A stretch of 64,000 bases of DNA, taken from positions 1 through 64,000 of the forward strand of contig NZ_JAGJEH010000011.1 in assembly GCF_018100925.1 (NCBI RefSeq), in the 5' to 3' direction. This document shows positions 27,953 through 36,388 of the stretch, one piece after another. How positions within the stretch are numbered: position 1 is the stretch's first letter; the number at the start of each line of letters is the position of its first letter. Source of the DNA: Pseudoalteromonas luteoviolacea. Its GTDB lineage: Bacteria; Pseudomonadota; Gammaproteobacteria; Enterobacterales; Alteromonadaceae. The notes below the pieces were generated by a model. That model worked only from the letters and a program-made list of their open reading frames with translations, searched no databases and was not told where the DNA came from. Position numbers and translations under genes: made by a program.

Positions 27953-28783
27953 ATGTTTGTAAATTTTTCAAAAATGCATGGCCTAGGAAATGACTTTGTC
28001 GTGATCGATAACGTCACACAAAACGTTTTCTTGTCACGTGATCAAATAAAAAAGCTCGCAGATCGACACTTTGGCATTGGATTCGACCAATTACTCCTTG
28101 TTGAACCGCCTTATTCCCCTGATTTAGATTTTCACTATCGTATTTTCAATGCCGATGGCACAGAGGTTGAGCAATGCGGTAACGGCGCTCGCTGCTTTGC
28201 CCGCTTTATACGCATGAAAGGGTTGACCAATAAACACAAAGTCAGTGTTTCAACCAAAGGTGGAGACATCACCCTCTACACCGAAAAAGACGGCCAAGTC
28301 ACGGTTAATATGGGTACACCCCAGTTTGTACCTCAAGACATTCCCTTTAAAGCACAGCAAAGTGAGCTAACCTATGTACTTAGAGCACAGGAGCACACAA
28401 TTTTTTGTGGAGTGGTCTCTATGGGCAACCCACACTGTGTAATTGAAGTTGATGATATTGATACTGCCGACGTAGATACCTTGGGTCCCATGATTGAACA
28501 TCATGAACGCTTTCCAAAGCGCACCAATGTAGGCTTTATGCAGATCATTAACCGAGAACATATCAAGCTTCGTGTCTGGGAGCGCGGCGCTAACGAAACA
28601 CTGGCATGTGGCAGTGGTGCGTGTGGTGCTGTTGTAGTTGGTATCAAACAAGGCAAACTAGCAGATACAGTACGCGTCGATTTGCCAGGAGGGACATTGC
28701 AAGTACGCTGGAATGGCGGAAACAAACCAGTCAAAATGACTGGGCCCGCTGAACATGTATTTGATGGACAGGTAGCAATATGA
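27953..28783 (+). CDS. dapF: Diaminopimelate epimerase
   Basis: Cofactor-independent epimerase converting LL- to meso-diaminopimelate for lysine and peptidoglycan. The 276-residue protein has MHGLGNDFVVID at the N-terminus and both active-site cysteines: C75 in EQCGNGARC and C219 in LACGSGACG. The stop overlaps the next start as ATGA. With lysA upstream it forms a two-step lysine module. Confidence 0.97.
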   Translation: MFVNFSKMHGLGNDFVVIDNVTQNVFLSRDQIKKLADRHFGIGFDQLLLVEPPYSPDLDFHYRIFNADGTEVEQCGNGARCFARFIRMKGLTNKHKVSVSTKGGDITLYTEKDGQVTVNMGTPQFVPQDIPFKAQQSELTYVLRAQEHTIFCGVVSMGNPHCVIEVDDIDTADVDTLGPMIEHHERFPKRTNVGFMQIINREHIKLRVWERGANETLACGSGACGAVVVGIKQGKLADTVRVDLPGGTLQVRWNGGNKPVKMTGPAEHVFDGQVAI

Positions 28784-29406
28784 GCCATAACCAAGATCCT
28801 ATGTCAGCCCATGATGTCATGGCATTTTTGCAGAAAAACCCCAACTTTTTGTTAGAGCACCCCTATCTGCTGCTTGATATGAATCTACATGTGCAGCACC
28901 ATGGCGCGCCCAACCTTGCTTTAATGCAACAGCGCGTGCTGCGCGATGAAAATACTAAGCTCAAAAAGCAAATCGATTCTATGGTCGATTCAGCGCGCGA
29001 AAATGAACTGATTTTTAAGCTGTTCAGTGACTGTCAGCGCGCTCTGTGGTATTGCAATAACTTTCAAGAGTTAGCTGATATTTTGGCAGATACTTTGTCG
29101 CAATCTCCTAAGATTTCGGTCTGTCAACTCATCCCTTATGATGTGACACTGGAAGAGCTGGTGACCCGGCGATTCAACAAGCTCGCTCGCTACTTAGGAC
29201 GATTAGACCTACAAGAACAGAAACTCTTGTTTAGCGGCTTTGCATGCCAGTCTGTGGCGCTTTATTTATTAGGCCCCAGTGACAAACCGACCGCCATTTT
29301 GGCTTTTGCCAGTGACTGTGCTGACCACTTTTCACCAGACAATGGAAACTTGTTCGTCAATGAACTGGTGTCATCGTTACAAATGAGGCTCAAGGAGCTG
29401 GCATGA
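28780..29406 (+). CDS. DUF484 (YigA-type) GAF-like protein
   Basis: The 208-residue protein starts with the family segment VMAFLQKNPNFLLEHPYLLLDM. A short coiled coil (about 45-70) and a GAF-like domain follow (about 75-205). DUF484 proteins lie between dapF and xerC across gammaproteobacteria but their role is unknown. It overlaps dapF by 4 bp and xerC by 4 bp (both ATGA), so translation is coupled along the cluster. No catalytic motif is visible. Confidence 0.9.
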   Translation: MSHNQDPMSAHDVMAFLQKNPNFLLEHPYLLLDMNLHVQHHGAPNLALMQQRVLRDENTKLKKQIDSMVDSARENELIFKLFSDCQRALWYCNNFQELADILADTLSQSPKISVCQLIPYDVTLEELVTRRFNKLARYLGRLDLQEQKLLFSGFACQSVALYLLGPSDKPTAILAFASDCADHFSPDNGNLFVNELVSSLQMRLKELA

Positions 29407-30323
29407 GCGAGCACTCGCTCAGCGCAATTTGGCAAAAACCCATTGAGGAGTTTATGGCCTATCTGCGCTACGAAAAACAGTACTCACCTCATACATTGAC
29501 ACAGTACCAAACCCAATTGAGACTGGCTGCACAGTTTTTTTCGCCACACTGTCAGAGCTGGTTGAGTGTCAGTAGCGACTTGATCCGTCGCTTTTCAATG
29601 CATTTGCGTGCCAAGCAATACAACCCACGCAGCATCAATTTGAAGCTCAGTTGTATCCGCAGTTTATATAAATTTTTAAAAACCAAACAAGTAACTGGAT
29701 ATAATTTACATGATCCAGCCGCAGGTCAGAAAGGACCGAAGTTTCAAAAACCCCTACCTAAAAACCTTGATGTCGACCAGATGATGCAGCTTTTGGATAT
29801 TGATGACGAAGATGCACTCGCTGTTCGTGACAAAGCCATGATGGAATTAATGTACTCTAGTGGCTTGCGGATCAGCGAACTGGTCAATACCAATGTTCAG
29901 GATATCCGAGAAGGTGAAATTCGCGTATTGGGTAAAGGTAGCAAAGAAAGGGTAGTGCCTGTAGGTAGTAAAGCCCTCGATGCCATTGCTGCTTGGTTAC
30001 AGGTACGGCCATTATTTGCACTTGATGGTGAGATTGCGATGTTCGTCAGCAAACGTAAGACTCGTATTTCGACTCGCCATGTGCGCGCAAGAATGAAGGA
30101 GTGGGGCATAAAGCAAGGCATTAGTGCAAATGTGCACCCCCATAAATTACGCCACTCATTTGCCAGCCATCTGTTGGAGTCAAGTGGTGATCTACGCGGT
30201 ATCCAAGAGATGCTCGGCCACAGCAGCCTATCTGCTACCCAAGTATATACGCATGTAGATTTTCAGCACCTAGCTAAGGTCTATGACCAATCTCACCCGC
30301 GTGCTAAGCAAAAGAAACCCTAA
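29403..30323 (+). CDS. xerC: Site-specific tyrosine recombinase XerC
   Basis: Acts with XerD at dif to resolve chromosome dimers. The 306-residue protein has an N-terminal SAM-like core-binding domain (about 8-98) and a catalytic domain with the full set of active residues: R156 (SGLRISEL), K178 (LGKGSKE), H247 and R250 (HPHKLRHSF), H273 (LGHSS) and Y282 (VYTHVDF). The order dapF-DUF484-xerC-yigB marks it as the housekeeping XerC rather than a mobile integrase. No integron or genomic island is attached. Confidence 0.95.
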   Translation: MSEHSLSAIWQKPIEEFMAYLRYEKQYSPHTLTQYQTQLRLAAQFFSPHCQSWLSVSSDLIRRFSMHLRAKQYNPRSINLKLSCIRSLYKFLKTKQVTGYNLHDPAAGQKGPKFQKPLPKNLDVDQMMQLLDIDDEDALAVRDKAMMELMYSSGLRISELVNTNVQDIREGEIRVLGKGSKERVVPVGSKALDAIAAWLQVRPLFALDGEIAMFVSKRKTRISTRHVRARMKEWGIKQGISANVHPHKLRHSFASHLLESSGDLRGIQEMLGHSSLSATQVYTHVDFQHLAKVYDQSHPRAKQKKP

Positions 30324-30401
30324 CCTACCCACACCGCTGACTTCACCATAACAGGGCTTTGGCATACAATGAACTCATTGTTGCCCAAACTAAAGATCAC
30401 A

Positions 30402-31103
30402 ATGCGATTTAATCGAGCGATTTCTCCCATCAAAGTTTTGAGCTTTGACCTAGACGACACCCTTTATAACAACCACCCTATTATTTTGGGTGCCATTGGC
30501 GCTATGCAAACTTATTTACAATCTATCCCGCAGTGGGCTGCCCAAGAAGGCGACTATTGGCTGGCGTGTCGACAGTACATAGGTAACACACAGCCACACT
30601 TGCAAAGTGATGTCACGCAATGGAGGAAAGTTGCTCTAGAGTATGGCCTGTCGCAACTTGACCTAACACAAGAGGAAATTGAGCGACATACCCAGTTGGC
30701 ATATCAAGCGTTTGCTGATGCTCGTAGCCAAATTACCGTCGCCACATCAGTTTTAACTCTATTGGATAAACTTGCACAAAAGTACACTTTGATCGCCATT
30801 ACTAACGGCAATGTGGAAGTCGACAAATTCAATTTATCAGGGGTATTCGAGCGCGTGTATTTAGCAGGGCCAGATGGCCAAGCAAAGCCCGCTGAAGATC
30901 TGTTTAGACGCGCATGTCAGGATTTAAATGTACAGCCGCAGCAAATTTTGCACATAGGCGATAGTTTAGATACCGACGTACAAGGCGCCAACCTCGCAGG
31001 ATGCCATAGCATCTGGTTAAACAACCAAGGTGTTAACTATAAATATCAAGGCCTTGCAGACATTGAAATCTGTGATATCCACCAGCTTAGTACACTGTGT
31101 TAG
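30402..31103 (+). CDS. yigB: HAD-superfamily phosphatase YigB (flavin mononucleotide phosphatase)
   Basis: HAD hydrolase whose E. coli ortholog dephosphorylates FMN. From ATG 30402 the product is 233 residues and opens MRFNRAISPIKVL like E. coli YigB (MRFYRPLGRI). HAD motifs follow: SFDLDDTLYNN (motif I), ITNGN (motif II), K of AKPAEDLF (motif III) and HIGDSLDTDVQGA (motif IV). An in-frame ATG 33 bases earlier is possible but does not match the ortholog. It ends the lptM to yigB cluster. Confidence 0.87.
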   Translation: MRFNRAISPIKVLSFDLDDTLYNNHPIILGAIGAMQTYLQSIPQWAAQEGDYWLACRQYIGNTQPHLQSDVTQWRKVALEYGLSQLDLTQEEIERHTQLAYQAFADARSQITVATSVLTLLDKLAQKYTLIAITNGNVEVDKFNLSGVFERVYLAGPDGQAKPAEDLFRRACQDLNVQPQQILHIGDSLDTDVQGANLAGCHSIWLNNQGVNYKYQGLADIEICDIHQLSTLC

Positions 31104-31145
31104 ACACCAAACCCACGACTTAATTGGACTCGAGTTGCGTCCTTT

Positions 31146-31166
31146 TTGCGCACTGTCAATGCGCAA
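31146..31166 (+). terminator. Hairpin after yigB
   Basis: TTGCGCA and TGCGCAA form a perfect 7-bp stem with a 7-nt loop, 42 nt past the yigB stop. No T-run follows; a T-run precedes it. It could equally belong to the promoter region of the next gene. Confidence 0.35.
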
Positions 31167-31251
31167 TTAGTCTGCTAAAGTTGCATTCAATGTACAGATA
31201 ACGTACTAATATTGGCTTTCAAATATAAAAATCATAGAATCGGAAGTCATT

Positions 31252-32775
31252 ATGTCATCTCACGAAGCAGCTGCTGCTGAGTCATCAGACAACAAGTTAG
31301 ACACGGGCTTTTTTGGTCACCCACAAGGCCTTTCCACCCTCTTTTTCACTGAAATGTGGGAGCGTATGAGTTACTACGGTATGCGCGCACTGCTGGTATT
31401 ATTTATGACTGCCAGCCTCCAAGAAGAGGGCTTAGCCTTTACTGTCGCTACCGCAACAGCCATTTATGGCCTGTACACCGGTGCGGTTTACTTCCTCGGA
31501 TTGCCAGGTGGCTGGATAGCCGATCGGTTGCTAGGTGGACAGCGCACCGTCTGGTATGGCGGCATTATTATCATGTTAGGTCATATTGTGCTTGCCATCC
31601 CCGCCCAAAGTACTTTTTTCATTGGCTTAATTTTAGTCGCAATGGGCACAGGCCTGCTCAAACCCAACATCAGTGCGATGGTTGGTCAACTGTACAGTAG
31701 TGAAGATGTGCGTCGCGACAGTGGCTATGCCATTTACTATATGGGGATCAACATTGGTTCGGTGATCGGCTACATGGTATGCGGCTATTTTATGGAAAAT
31801 GTTGGTTGGCACTGGGCATTTGGTGCAGCCGCTGTAGGTATGGCCATCGGCCTAGTGCAATACCGTTTCACCTTGGGCAACATCCAAGGTGTTGGCGATA
31901 AGCCCAGTAACCCATTGACACCAGCAGGCAGCAAAAAAGCTTGGTTTGCTATTGGTGCAATACTCGCCGCGACAGGTGCGATTGTCGGACTCACTTACGC
32001 AGGCAGCATAGTAATCAACCCTGTGGTGTTAGCTCAATATGTTGCTGTAGCGTTTACGGTAATTTTTCTCGGTTACTATGCCTATATCTATTTTGCTGGC
32101 AACTTAAATGCAGATGAAAAGAAAAAACTATGGGCGCTGTTTTTAGTCTGTGTCGCCTCAGCTTGTTTTTGGTCTGGTTTTGAACAAGCTGGTTCATCGT
32201 TAAATCTGTTTGCACAAGACTATACTGATCGTGTCATTGCGGGCTTCACCTTACCAACAGCTTGGTTCCAATCATCTAATTCATTCTTCATTATTATTTT
32301 ATCCCCTTTCTTTGCAGCCCTCTGGATAAACTTAGCTAAACGCATGATCACACCATCATACAGCTTAAAATGTGCTATTGGTCTGGTGATTATGGCGAGC
32401 GGCTTTATTGTCATGTTCTTTGCCTCACAGTATGCAGCACAGGGCTTAAAAGTAGCGCCCATGTGGTTGATCACTACTTACTTTTTACACACTGTTGGTG
32501 AGTTATGCCTTAGTCCAGTGGCACTCAGTGCGGTCAGCAAGCTGTCACCTAAGCGTTTTGCCGGTCAAATGATGGGGATATTTGTACTTACTTATTCTAT
32601 CGGGAATATTATTTCAGGCCTACTTGCGGGCAACTTCGATCCTGAACAAGTCGATCAAATTCCAAATCTATATTTGCAGATCAGCTTATTTGGTATCGGT
32701 GTGGGTATTCTTATTCTGCTATTTAGCTTCAGAGCTAAGATTTGGGAAGGGCAAACCCAGCAACAACCTGCATAA
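31252..32775 (+). CDS. POT/PTR-family proton-coupled oligopeptide transporter
   Basis: Inner-membrane symporter importing di- and tripeptides with protons. The 507-residue protein has 12 or more predicted helices and the POT signature TEMWERMSYYGMRALL (ExxERFxYY-type) at about residues 34-49. It also shows GGWIADRLLGGQRTV and the GxFWSGFEQAGSS region in the C-terminal half. Length and motifs match bacterial DtpA/DtpB-like proteins. It is apparently monocistronic. Two tandem hairpins follow the stop. The secreted M28 and S8 peptidases elsewhere in the window would produce suitable peptides. Confidence 0.92.
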   Translation: MSSHEAAAAESSDNKLDTGFFGHPQGLSTLFFTEMWERMSYYGMRALLVLFMTASLQEEGLAFTVATATAIYGLYTGAVYFLGLPGGWIADRLLGGQRTVWYGGIIIMLGHIVLAIPAQSTFFIGLILVAMGTGLLKPNISAMVGQLYSSEDVRRDSGYAIYYMGINIGSVIGYMVCGYFMENVGWHWAFGAAAVGMAIGLVQYRFTLGNIQGVGDKPSNPLTPAGSKKAWFAIGAILAATGAIVGLTYAGSIVINPVVLAQYVAVAFTVIFLGYYAYIYFAGNLNADEKKKLWALFLVCVASACFWSGFEQAGSSLNLFAQDYTDRVIAGFTLPTAWFQSSNSFFIIILSPFFAALWINLAKRMITPSYSLKCAIGLVIMASGFIVMFFASQYAAQGLKVAPMWLITTYFLHTVGELCLSPVALSAVSKLSPKRFAGQMMGIFVLTYSIGNIISGLLAGNFDPEQVDQIPNLYLQISLFGIGVGILILLFSFRAKIWEGQTQQQPA

Positions 32776-32784
32776 TCAGTTCAT

Positions 32785-32816
32785 AGAGATGCAACCCAAA
32801 CGCGTGTTGCATCTCT
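32785..32816 (+). terminator. First of two tandem hairpins after the peptide transporter gene
   Basis: AGAGATGCAAC and GTTGCATCTCT form a perfect 11-bp stem with a 10-nt loop, 9 nt after the stop. There is no U-tract. Confidence 0.55.
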
Positions 32817-32820
32817 GAAC

Positions 32821-32844
32821 GCTGCGTGCCACTGATTACGCAGC
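32821..32844 (+). terminator. Second tandem hairpin after the peptide transporter gene
   Basis: GCTGCGT and ACGCAGC form a perfect 7-bp stem with a 10-nt loop, 4 nt after the first hairpin. A weak T-rich stretch begins several bases downstream. Confidence 0.45.
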
Positions 32845-32926
32845 TATGTTATTTCTCCACATTTCCCTTTTTTTACACCAAGTTCTAAGGTTAAGATAAA
32901 CAGGTGTTTTAGGAGATGAATCAACC

Positions 32927-33805
32927 ATGAAAAAAATCGTCGTTACAGGCGCAACGGGGCTACTCGGACGTGCATTGGTGAAGGTGTTGTCACAGTCAAA
33001 TACTGTCATTGGTACCGGTTTTCGCAGAGCCGCTCCGCCAATTGAGCAACTGGATTTACACGACCAAACAGCCATTACAGCCTTTTTAGATACACACCAA
33101 CCTGAGGTGTTGGTGCACGCCGCAGCTGAACGCAAACCTGACATTTGTGAAAATGACCACCAAGCAACCATGGCTTTAAATGTCCAGGCGGCAGAATTTT
33201 TAGCGAGCCAATGCAAAAAAAGACACATCCAATTTGTCTTGATCAGCACAGATTACGTGTTTGACGGTCAATCAGCCCCATACACAGAAAATGATGCAAC
33301 TTCGCCAGTTAATTTTTACGGCCAAAGCAAAGCGCACGCTGAACTTGCGGTATTGGCAGCTTGCCCTGAACATACAGTAGTGAGAGTCCCCGTACTCTAT
33401 GGTGACGTAGAATATTTAGCAGAGTCAGCCGTTACAATCATTGCTGAGCAAGTCATAAAAGACCGCAATAGCGCACATGATGATTGGGCAATACGTTACC
33501 CAACACATGTTGAGGATATCGCACTTACACTCAACGACTTATTAGCACAACCTCGCGACAAACAATGTGGTACTTTCCATATCTCAAACAACCAGCTGAT
33601 GACCAAATACGCCATGGCAGTAGAGATTGCCAAGGCACTAGCGCTTGACACACAAGGCTTAGTCGCGCTACCAGAGCCATCGCAAACAGCGACAAGGCCA
33701 TACAACTGTGCATTACAAGACACTAGGTTGCACACAATGGGTATAAAACATCATCGCGATTTTGCCACGGCAATAGCCAAAGTGCTGAGTCAGCACAGCC
33801 ATTAA
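32927..33805 (+). CDS. SDR-family protein resembling methionine adenosyltransferase beta subunit (MAT2B) / dTDP-4-dehydrorhamnose reductase
   Basis: Extended short-chain dehydrogenase of 292 residues with the Rossmann motif VTGATGLLGRA (residues 6-16), the ISTDYVFDG strand and the YGQSK catalytic Tyr/Lys pair. Such genes are usually annotated as RmlD-like sugar-nucleotide reductases. However, GFRRAAPPIEQLDL, HAAAERKPDICEN, VPVLYGDVEYLAESAVT and the MTKYAMAVEIAKAL region resemble eukaryotic MAT2B, the regulatory subunit of S-adenosylmethionine synthetase, more closely than RmlD as I recall them. No rhamnose genes are nearby. The retropepsin-like gene starts 23 bp downstream. The function is inferred from fold only. 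Confidence 0.75.
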   Translation: MKKIVVTGATGLLGRALVKVLSQSNTVIGTGFRRAAPPIEQLDLHDQTAITAFLDTHQPEVLVHAAAERKPDICENDHQATMALNVQAAEFLASQCKKRHIQFVLISTDYVFDGQSAPYTENDATSPVNFYGQSKAHAELAVLAACPEHTVVRVPVLYGDVEYLAESAVTIIAEQVIKDRNSAHDDWAIRYPTHVEDIALTLNDLLAQPRDKQCGTFHISNNQLMTKYAMAVEIAKALALDTQGLVALPEPSQTATRPYNCALQDTRLHTMGIKHHRDFATAIAKVLSQHSH

Positions 33806-33828
33806 AGCAACATTGGGGACGTTCAATT

Positions 33829-34971
33829 ATGCGATACTTTATTCGACTATTACTTGTCTGTTCCCTGTCTCTCAATGTCTACCTAGAATGGCAACGGCCA
33901 CACTCGCTGCTAAAAAGTATGCTCTCCCACGCTGAGCCGCTACCGCAGAGTATCAATATGGATTCTATGTCCGATGTTCCGCACACTGACGTCCAACTAG
34001 TCAAAAAAGAATCCCCCTTAGAGCTAGCAGCTCAAGCCTTTAAAGCGGGCGATTTACTCACCGCAGCGCGCCTGTGGCACGACAGTACAAATCCAACTCA
34101 GCACCTGAACACAGTACATGCATGGCTAACTGAGCTACGCAGAGATTTAAAACTCAAAAGTGAGCAGCAACTTGCCAGTATCTTAATGTTTGTACAACGC
34201 ATTCTAGCAGTAGTCCCCCAAGACTTTGCAGCGCTTAAATTAGAAGCAGATGTATATCTTGCGCAAGGAGAGCAAAATGAAGCGATTTATCGCTATATCA
34301 AGCTGTTGCACCTTTACCCTGAATATCAACATTTACAGGACATCATTGCAGCTTTGATCGCGCAACGTCTCAACCACCTCAAAGAACACAGCGATTGGCA
34401 TGAAATAATCGCACAAGGGCAAATATGGCTCAGTGAGCAGCCTAATAACCTCCCTATCATTGCCGCCATTATCGAAGCACACTTAGCGCTCAATAACCCA
34501 GTAGAGGCAGAGTTATTGCTCTCGCAGCTCAGTGCTCAACAGCAACGCCATAAAGCGATTGCACCACTTAAAGATGTGCTTGAAAACGTCACACAGCAAG
34601 TCGAGCGAATTCCATTGGAACGCCGTGGTGAGCACTATGTTTTAAAAGCGCAAATAGCAGGGCAAGAAATTTCTTTAATGATTGATACGGGGGCTAGTAT
34701 TACGGCACTGACAGCCGCCCAATTCGAACAACTCGCATATGACGTAAACTATTTAAACTCTCGTCGTGTGAGCACGGCTAACGGTATAACTGAAGTTCCT
34801 TTTTATATGAGTACGGGGATACAGATTGGTAGCAAGCAAAAAACCCCTTTTGAATTTGGGGTAATGGAGCAATCCCATTACGGGCCTGGGTTACTTGGCA
34901 TGAATTTCTTGCGTCATTTTGAATTTGAAATAGATCAACAGCGAGCCGAACTGATTTTAAAACCAAGATAA
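33829..34971 (+). CDS. Membrane-anchored retropepsin-like aspartic protease with helical repeats
   Basis: The 380-residue protein has an N-terminal signal anchor (about 3-20) and a helical TPR-like middle (about 60-250). A C-terminal single-domain aspartic protease fold follows (about 265-378): LMIDTGASITAL with D286, the hydrophobic flap region and GPGLLGMNFL as the second conserved psi-loop. Retropepsin-like enzymes work as dimers, each chain giving one Asp. The likely location is the periplasmic face of the inner membrane. It lies 23 bp after the MAT2B-like gene and is probably co-transcribed. The substrate is unknown. Confidence 0.83.
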   Translation: MRYFIRLLLVCSLSLNVYLEWQRPHSLLKSMLSHAEPLPQSINMDSMSDVPHTDVQLVKKESPLELAAQAFKAGDLLTAARLWHDSTNPTQHLNTVHAWLTELRRDLKLKSEQQLASILMFVQRILAVVPQDFAALKLEADVYLAQGEQNEAIYRYIKLLHLYPEYQHLQDIIAALIAQRLNHLKEHSDWHEIIAQGQIWLSEQPNNLPIIAAIIEAHLALNNPVEAELLLSQLSAQQQRHKAIAPLKDVLENVTQQVERIPLERRGEHYVLKAQIAGQEISLMIDTGASITALTAAQFEQLAYDVNYLNSRRVSTANGITEVPFYMSTGIQIGSKQKTPFEFGVMEQSHYGPGLLGMNFLRHFEFEIDQQRAELILKPR

Positions 34972-34982
34972 TTTACGATGAA

Positions 34983-35735
34983 TTATGCCGCACTAGACGC
35001 AGATAACCTTTTATTCATAAATGTCAGTTCAAGCGGCGCTGCCAAACAGTCTATGGATGCCGCTTTATCAACATCAACTCCATTGCTAGACACATAAACA
35101 ATATCAAAGCTCTCTGACATACGCGCAATGAATGCTTCTACTTGCTTAATACATTGTGGTATTGGCGACAGCTCGATCGTCACCACACTGAGCATGCTTT
35201 CCAGTGCAATGATATCATCAACTAAATGATATTCGTCGCAGGACATACTAATATTCAACATAGTGGCATTGTCATCTATCGTGCCATAGACAGCAATTAA
35301 GGTTTCTAAACTGATATCCACTTCATTGGTTTGTGTGCTAACACGACGGCGTAGCAACCGATTACTACTGCTGTAAAACGTATAAAGTAAGATTTGATTA
35401 AGCAGTGAGTCTGCATGACGCTTGCTTTGTTTTAGCTTGCCTGACAGTGCACTGCGCAATGACTTAACACCACTGCCAAAAGCCTCACTGAGCACCGATG
35501 ATAAGCTGAGCTTGTGATCGACACCAATTATCTGGCATTCAGGATTGAGTGCCTGAAATGCTTTATCAAAGCGCCAATTGTCATTTGCACCCAACGAAAG
35601 TAATGTCTTTGTTCTCGAAATCGCACGAGCTGGGACCTGATGACCACGTTCATGCGGTCCACCTACTCGTACGAGATCACCACATTGACTCAATTGTCTC
35701 TGTAATTTATTGATCTCCACAACCAGTAACACCAA
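34983..35735 (-). CDS. Hypothetical protein, possibly FkbM-like methyltransferase fold
   Basis: The 250-codon frame has no confident family match. TKTLLSLGANDNWRFDKAF followed by CQIIGVDHKLS resembles the SAM-binding start of FkbM methyltransferases (normally D-x-G-A-N). A later TLIAVYGTIDD ... SCDEYHLVDDIIAL ... VTIELSP stretch parallels the FkbM 'DxEGaE..vL.G...' core, but with the acidic motif degenerate (SMSCDEY). The start is unclear: TTG 35735, GTG 35732 and GTG 35720 are all in frame, with no ATG and no good Shine-Dalgarno. It is an orphan, not within a glycan cluster. I would treat it as hypothetical. Confidence 0.6.
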   Translation of the reverse strand: MVLLVVEINKLQRQLSQCGDLVRVGGPHERGHQVPARAISRTKTLLSLGANDNWRFDKAFQALNPECQIIGVDHKLSLSSVLSEAFGSGVKSLRSALSGKLKQSKRHADSLLNQILLYTFYSSSNRLLRRRVSTQTNEVDISLETLIAVYGTIDDNATMLNISMSCDEYHLVDDIIALESMLSVVTIELSPIPQCIKQVEAFIARMSESFDIVYVSSNGVDVDKAASIDCLAAPLELTFMNKRLSASSAA

Positions 35736-35962
35736 TTTAACCCAAGTTACATTAAGTGTAACTCCAATATATATGATTGTTTTAATAAAGTGTGAATTTT
35801 TTTAAGAAAAGTAATTTTTCACACAATAAAATTTCATGCAAACCTTATGAGGGCCTTGTATTACTTGTAGTTTAACCACTATGACACAATTTAAAAAATT
35901 GATAATAACCGCACAATAAAGATATCAAGATCAGTAGAATCAAACACAATGTCAACATTTAG

Positions 35963-36268
35963 CTAGTATAACTTGTTGTCACCAAAGGGAACTTCAAGTA
36001 GGTTACTGCTTTGACGTACTGGCTGACCTATCATCTCGTCATAGGCGCTTTGCTGGCGTAACATCATTTTTTGATATGGCAGGTGCTGGACGAGCTTTTG
36101 CAGTGCCAGCGGGTTATGCGCTTTAATTCCTTTGCCCTGTGCGTCGACAACAATATATTCGGAATCACCCAAGCACACGCTAAGTTGGTACAGTGCCTGA
36201 TCGAGTGAGTTAATGATAAACTTATCAATAATTGGTTTGTCTACCAGTGCCGCCAGTGTGATTTTCAT
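35963..36268 (-). CDS. Small conserved-looking protein of unknown function (DUF6482-like?)
   Basis: A 101-residue soluble protein with no signal peptide, helix-then-strand character and no cysteine motif beyond one Cys. The start is firm: GGAGG lies 6 nt before the ATG. Features such as LYQLSVCLGDSEYIVVDAQGKGIKAHNP and LPYQKMMLRQQSAYDEMIGQP recall small DUF6482-type proteins of marine gammaproteobacteria, but I cannot confirm this. It has its own 5' region and is followed by 227 bp before the next minus-strand gene, so it is probably transcribed alone. Confidence 0.65.
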   Translation of the reverse strand: MKITLAALVDKPIIDKFIINSLDQALYQLSVCLGDSEYIVVDAQGKGIKAHNPLALQKLVQHLPYQKMMLRQQSAYDEMIGQPVRQSSNLLEVPFGDNKLY

Positions 36269-36388
36269 AACAGACCTCCAAATATTGAGTTATACGCGTC
36301 ATATTCCGATGGGGTTTATAGCAGATACATAACGATTGAGATTTGATATAATTTGCCCTTCTCTAATCCTGATTGTGGCTCCTCGTAA

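Noticed and set aside
29403..30323. Tyrosine recombinase as a sign of a genomic island
   Set aside because: Synteny with dapF and DUF484 and the full XerC features show it is housekeeping XerC; no att repeats or mobile genes flank it.
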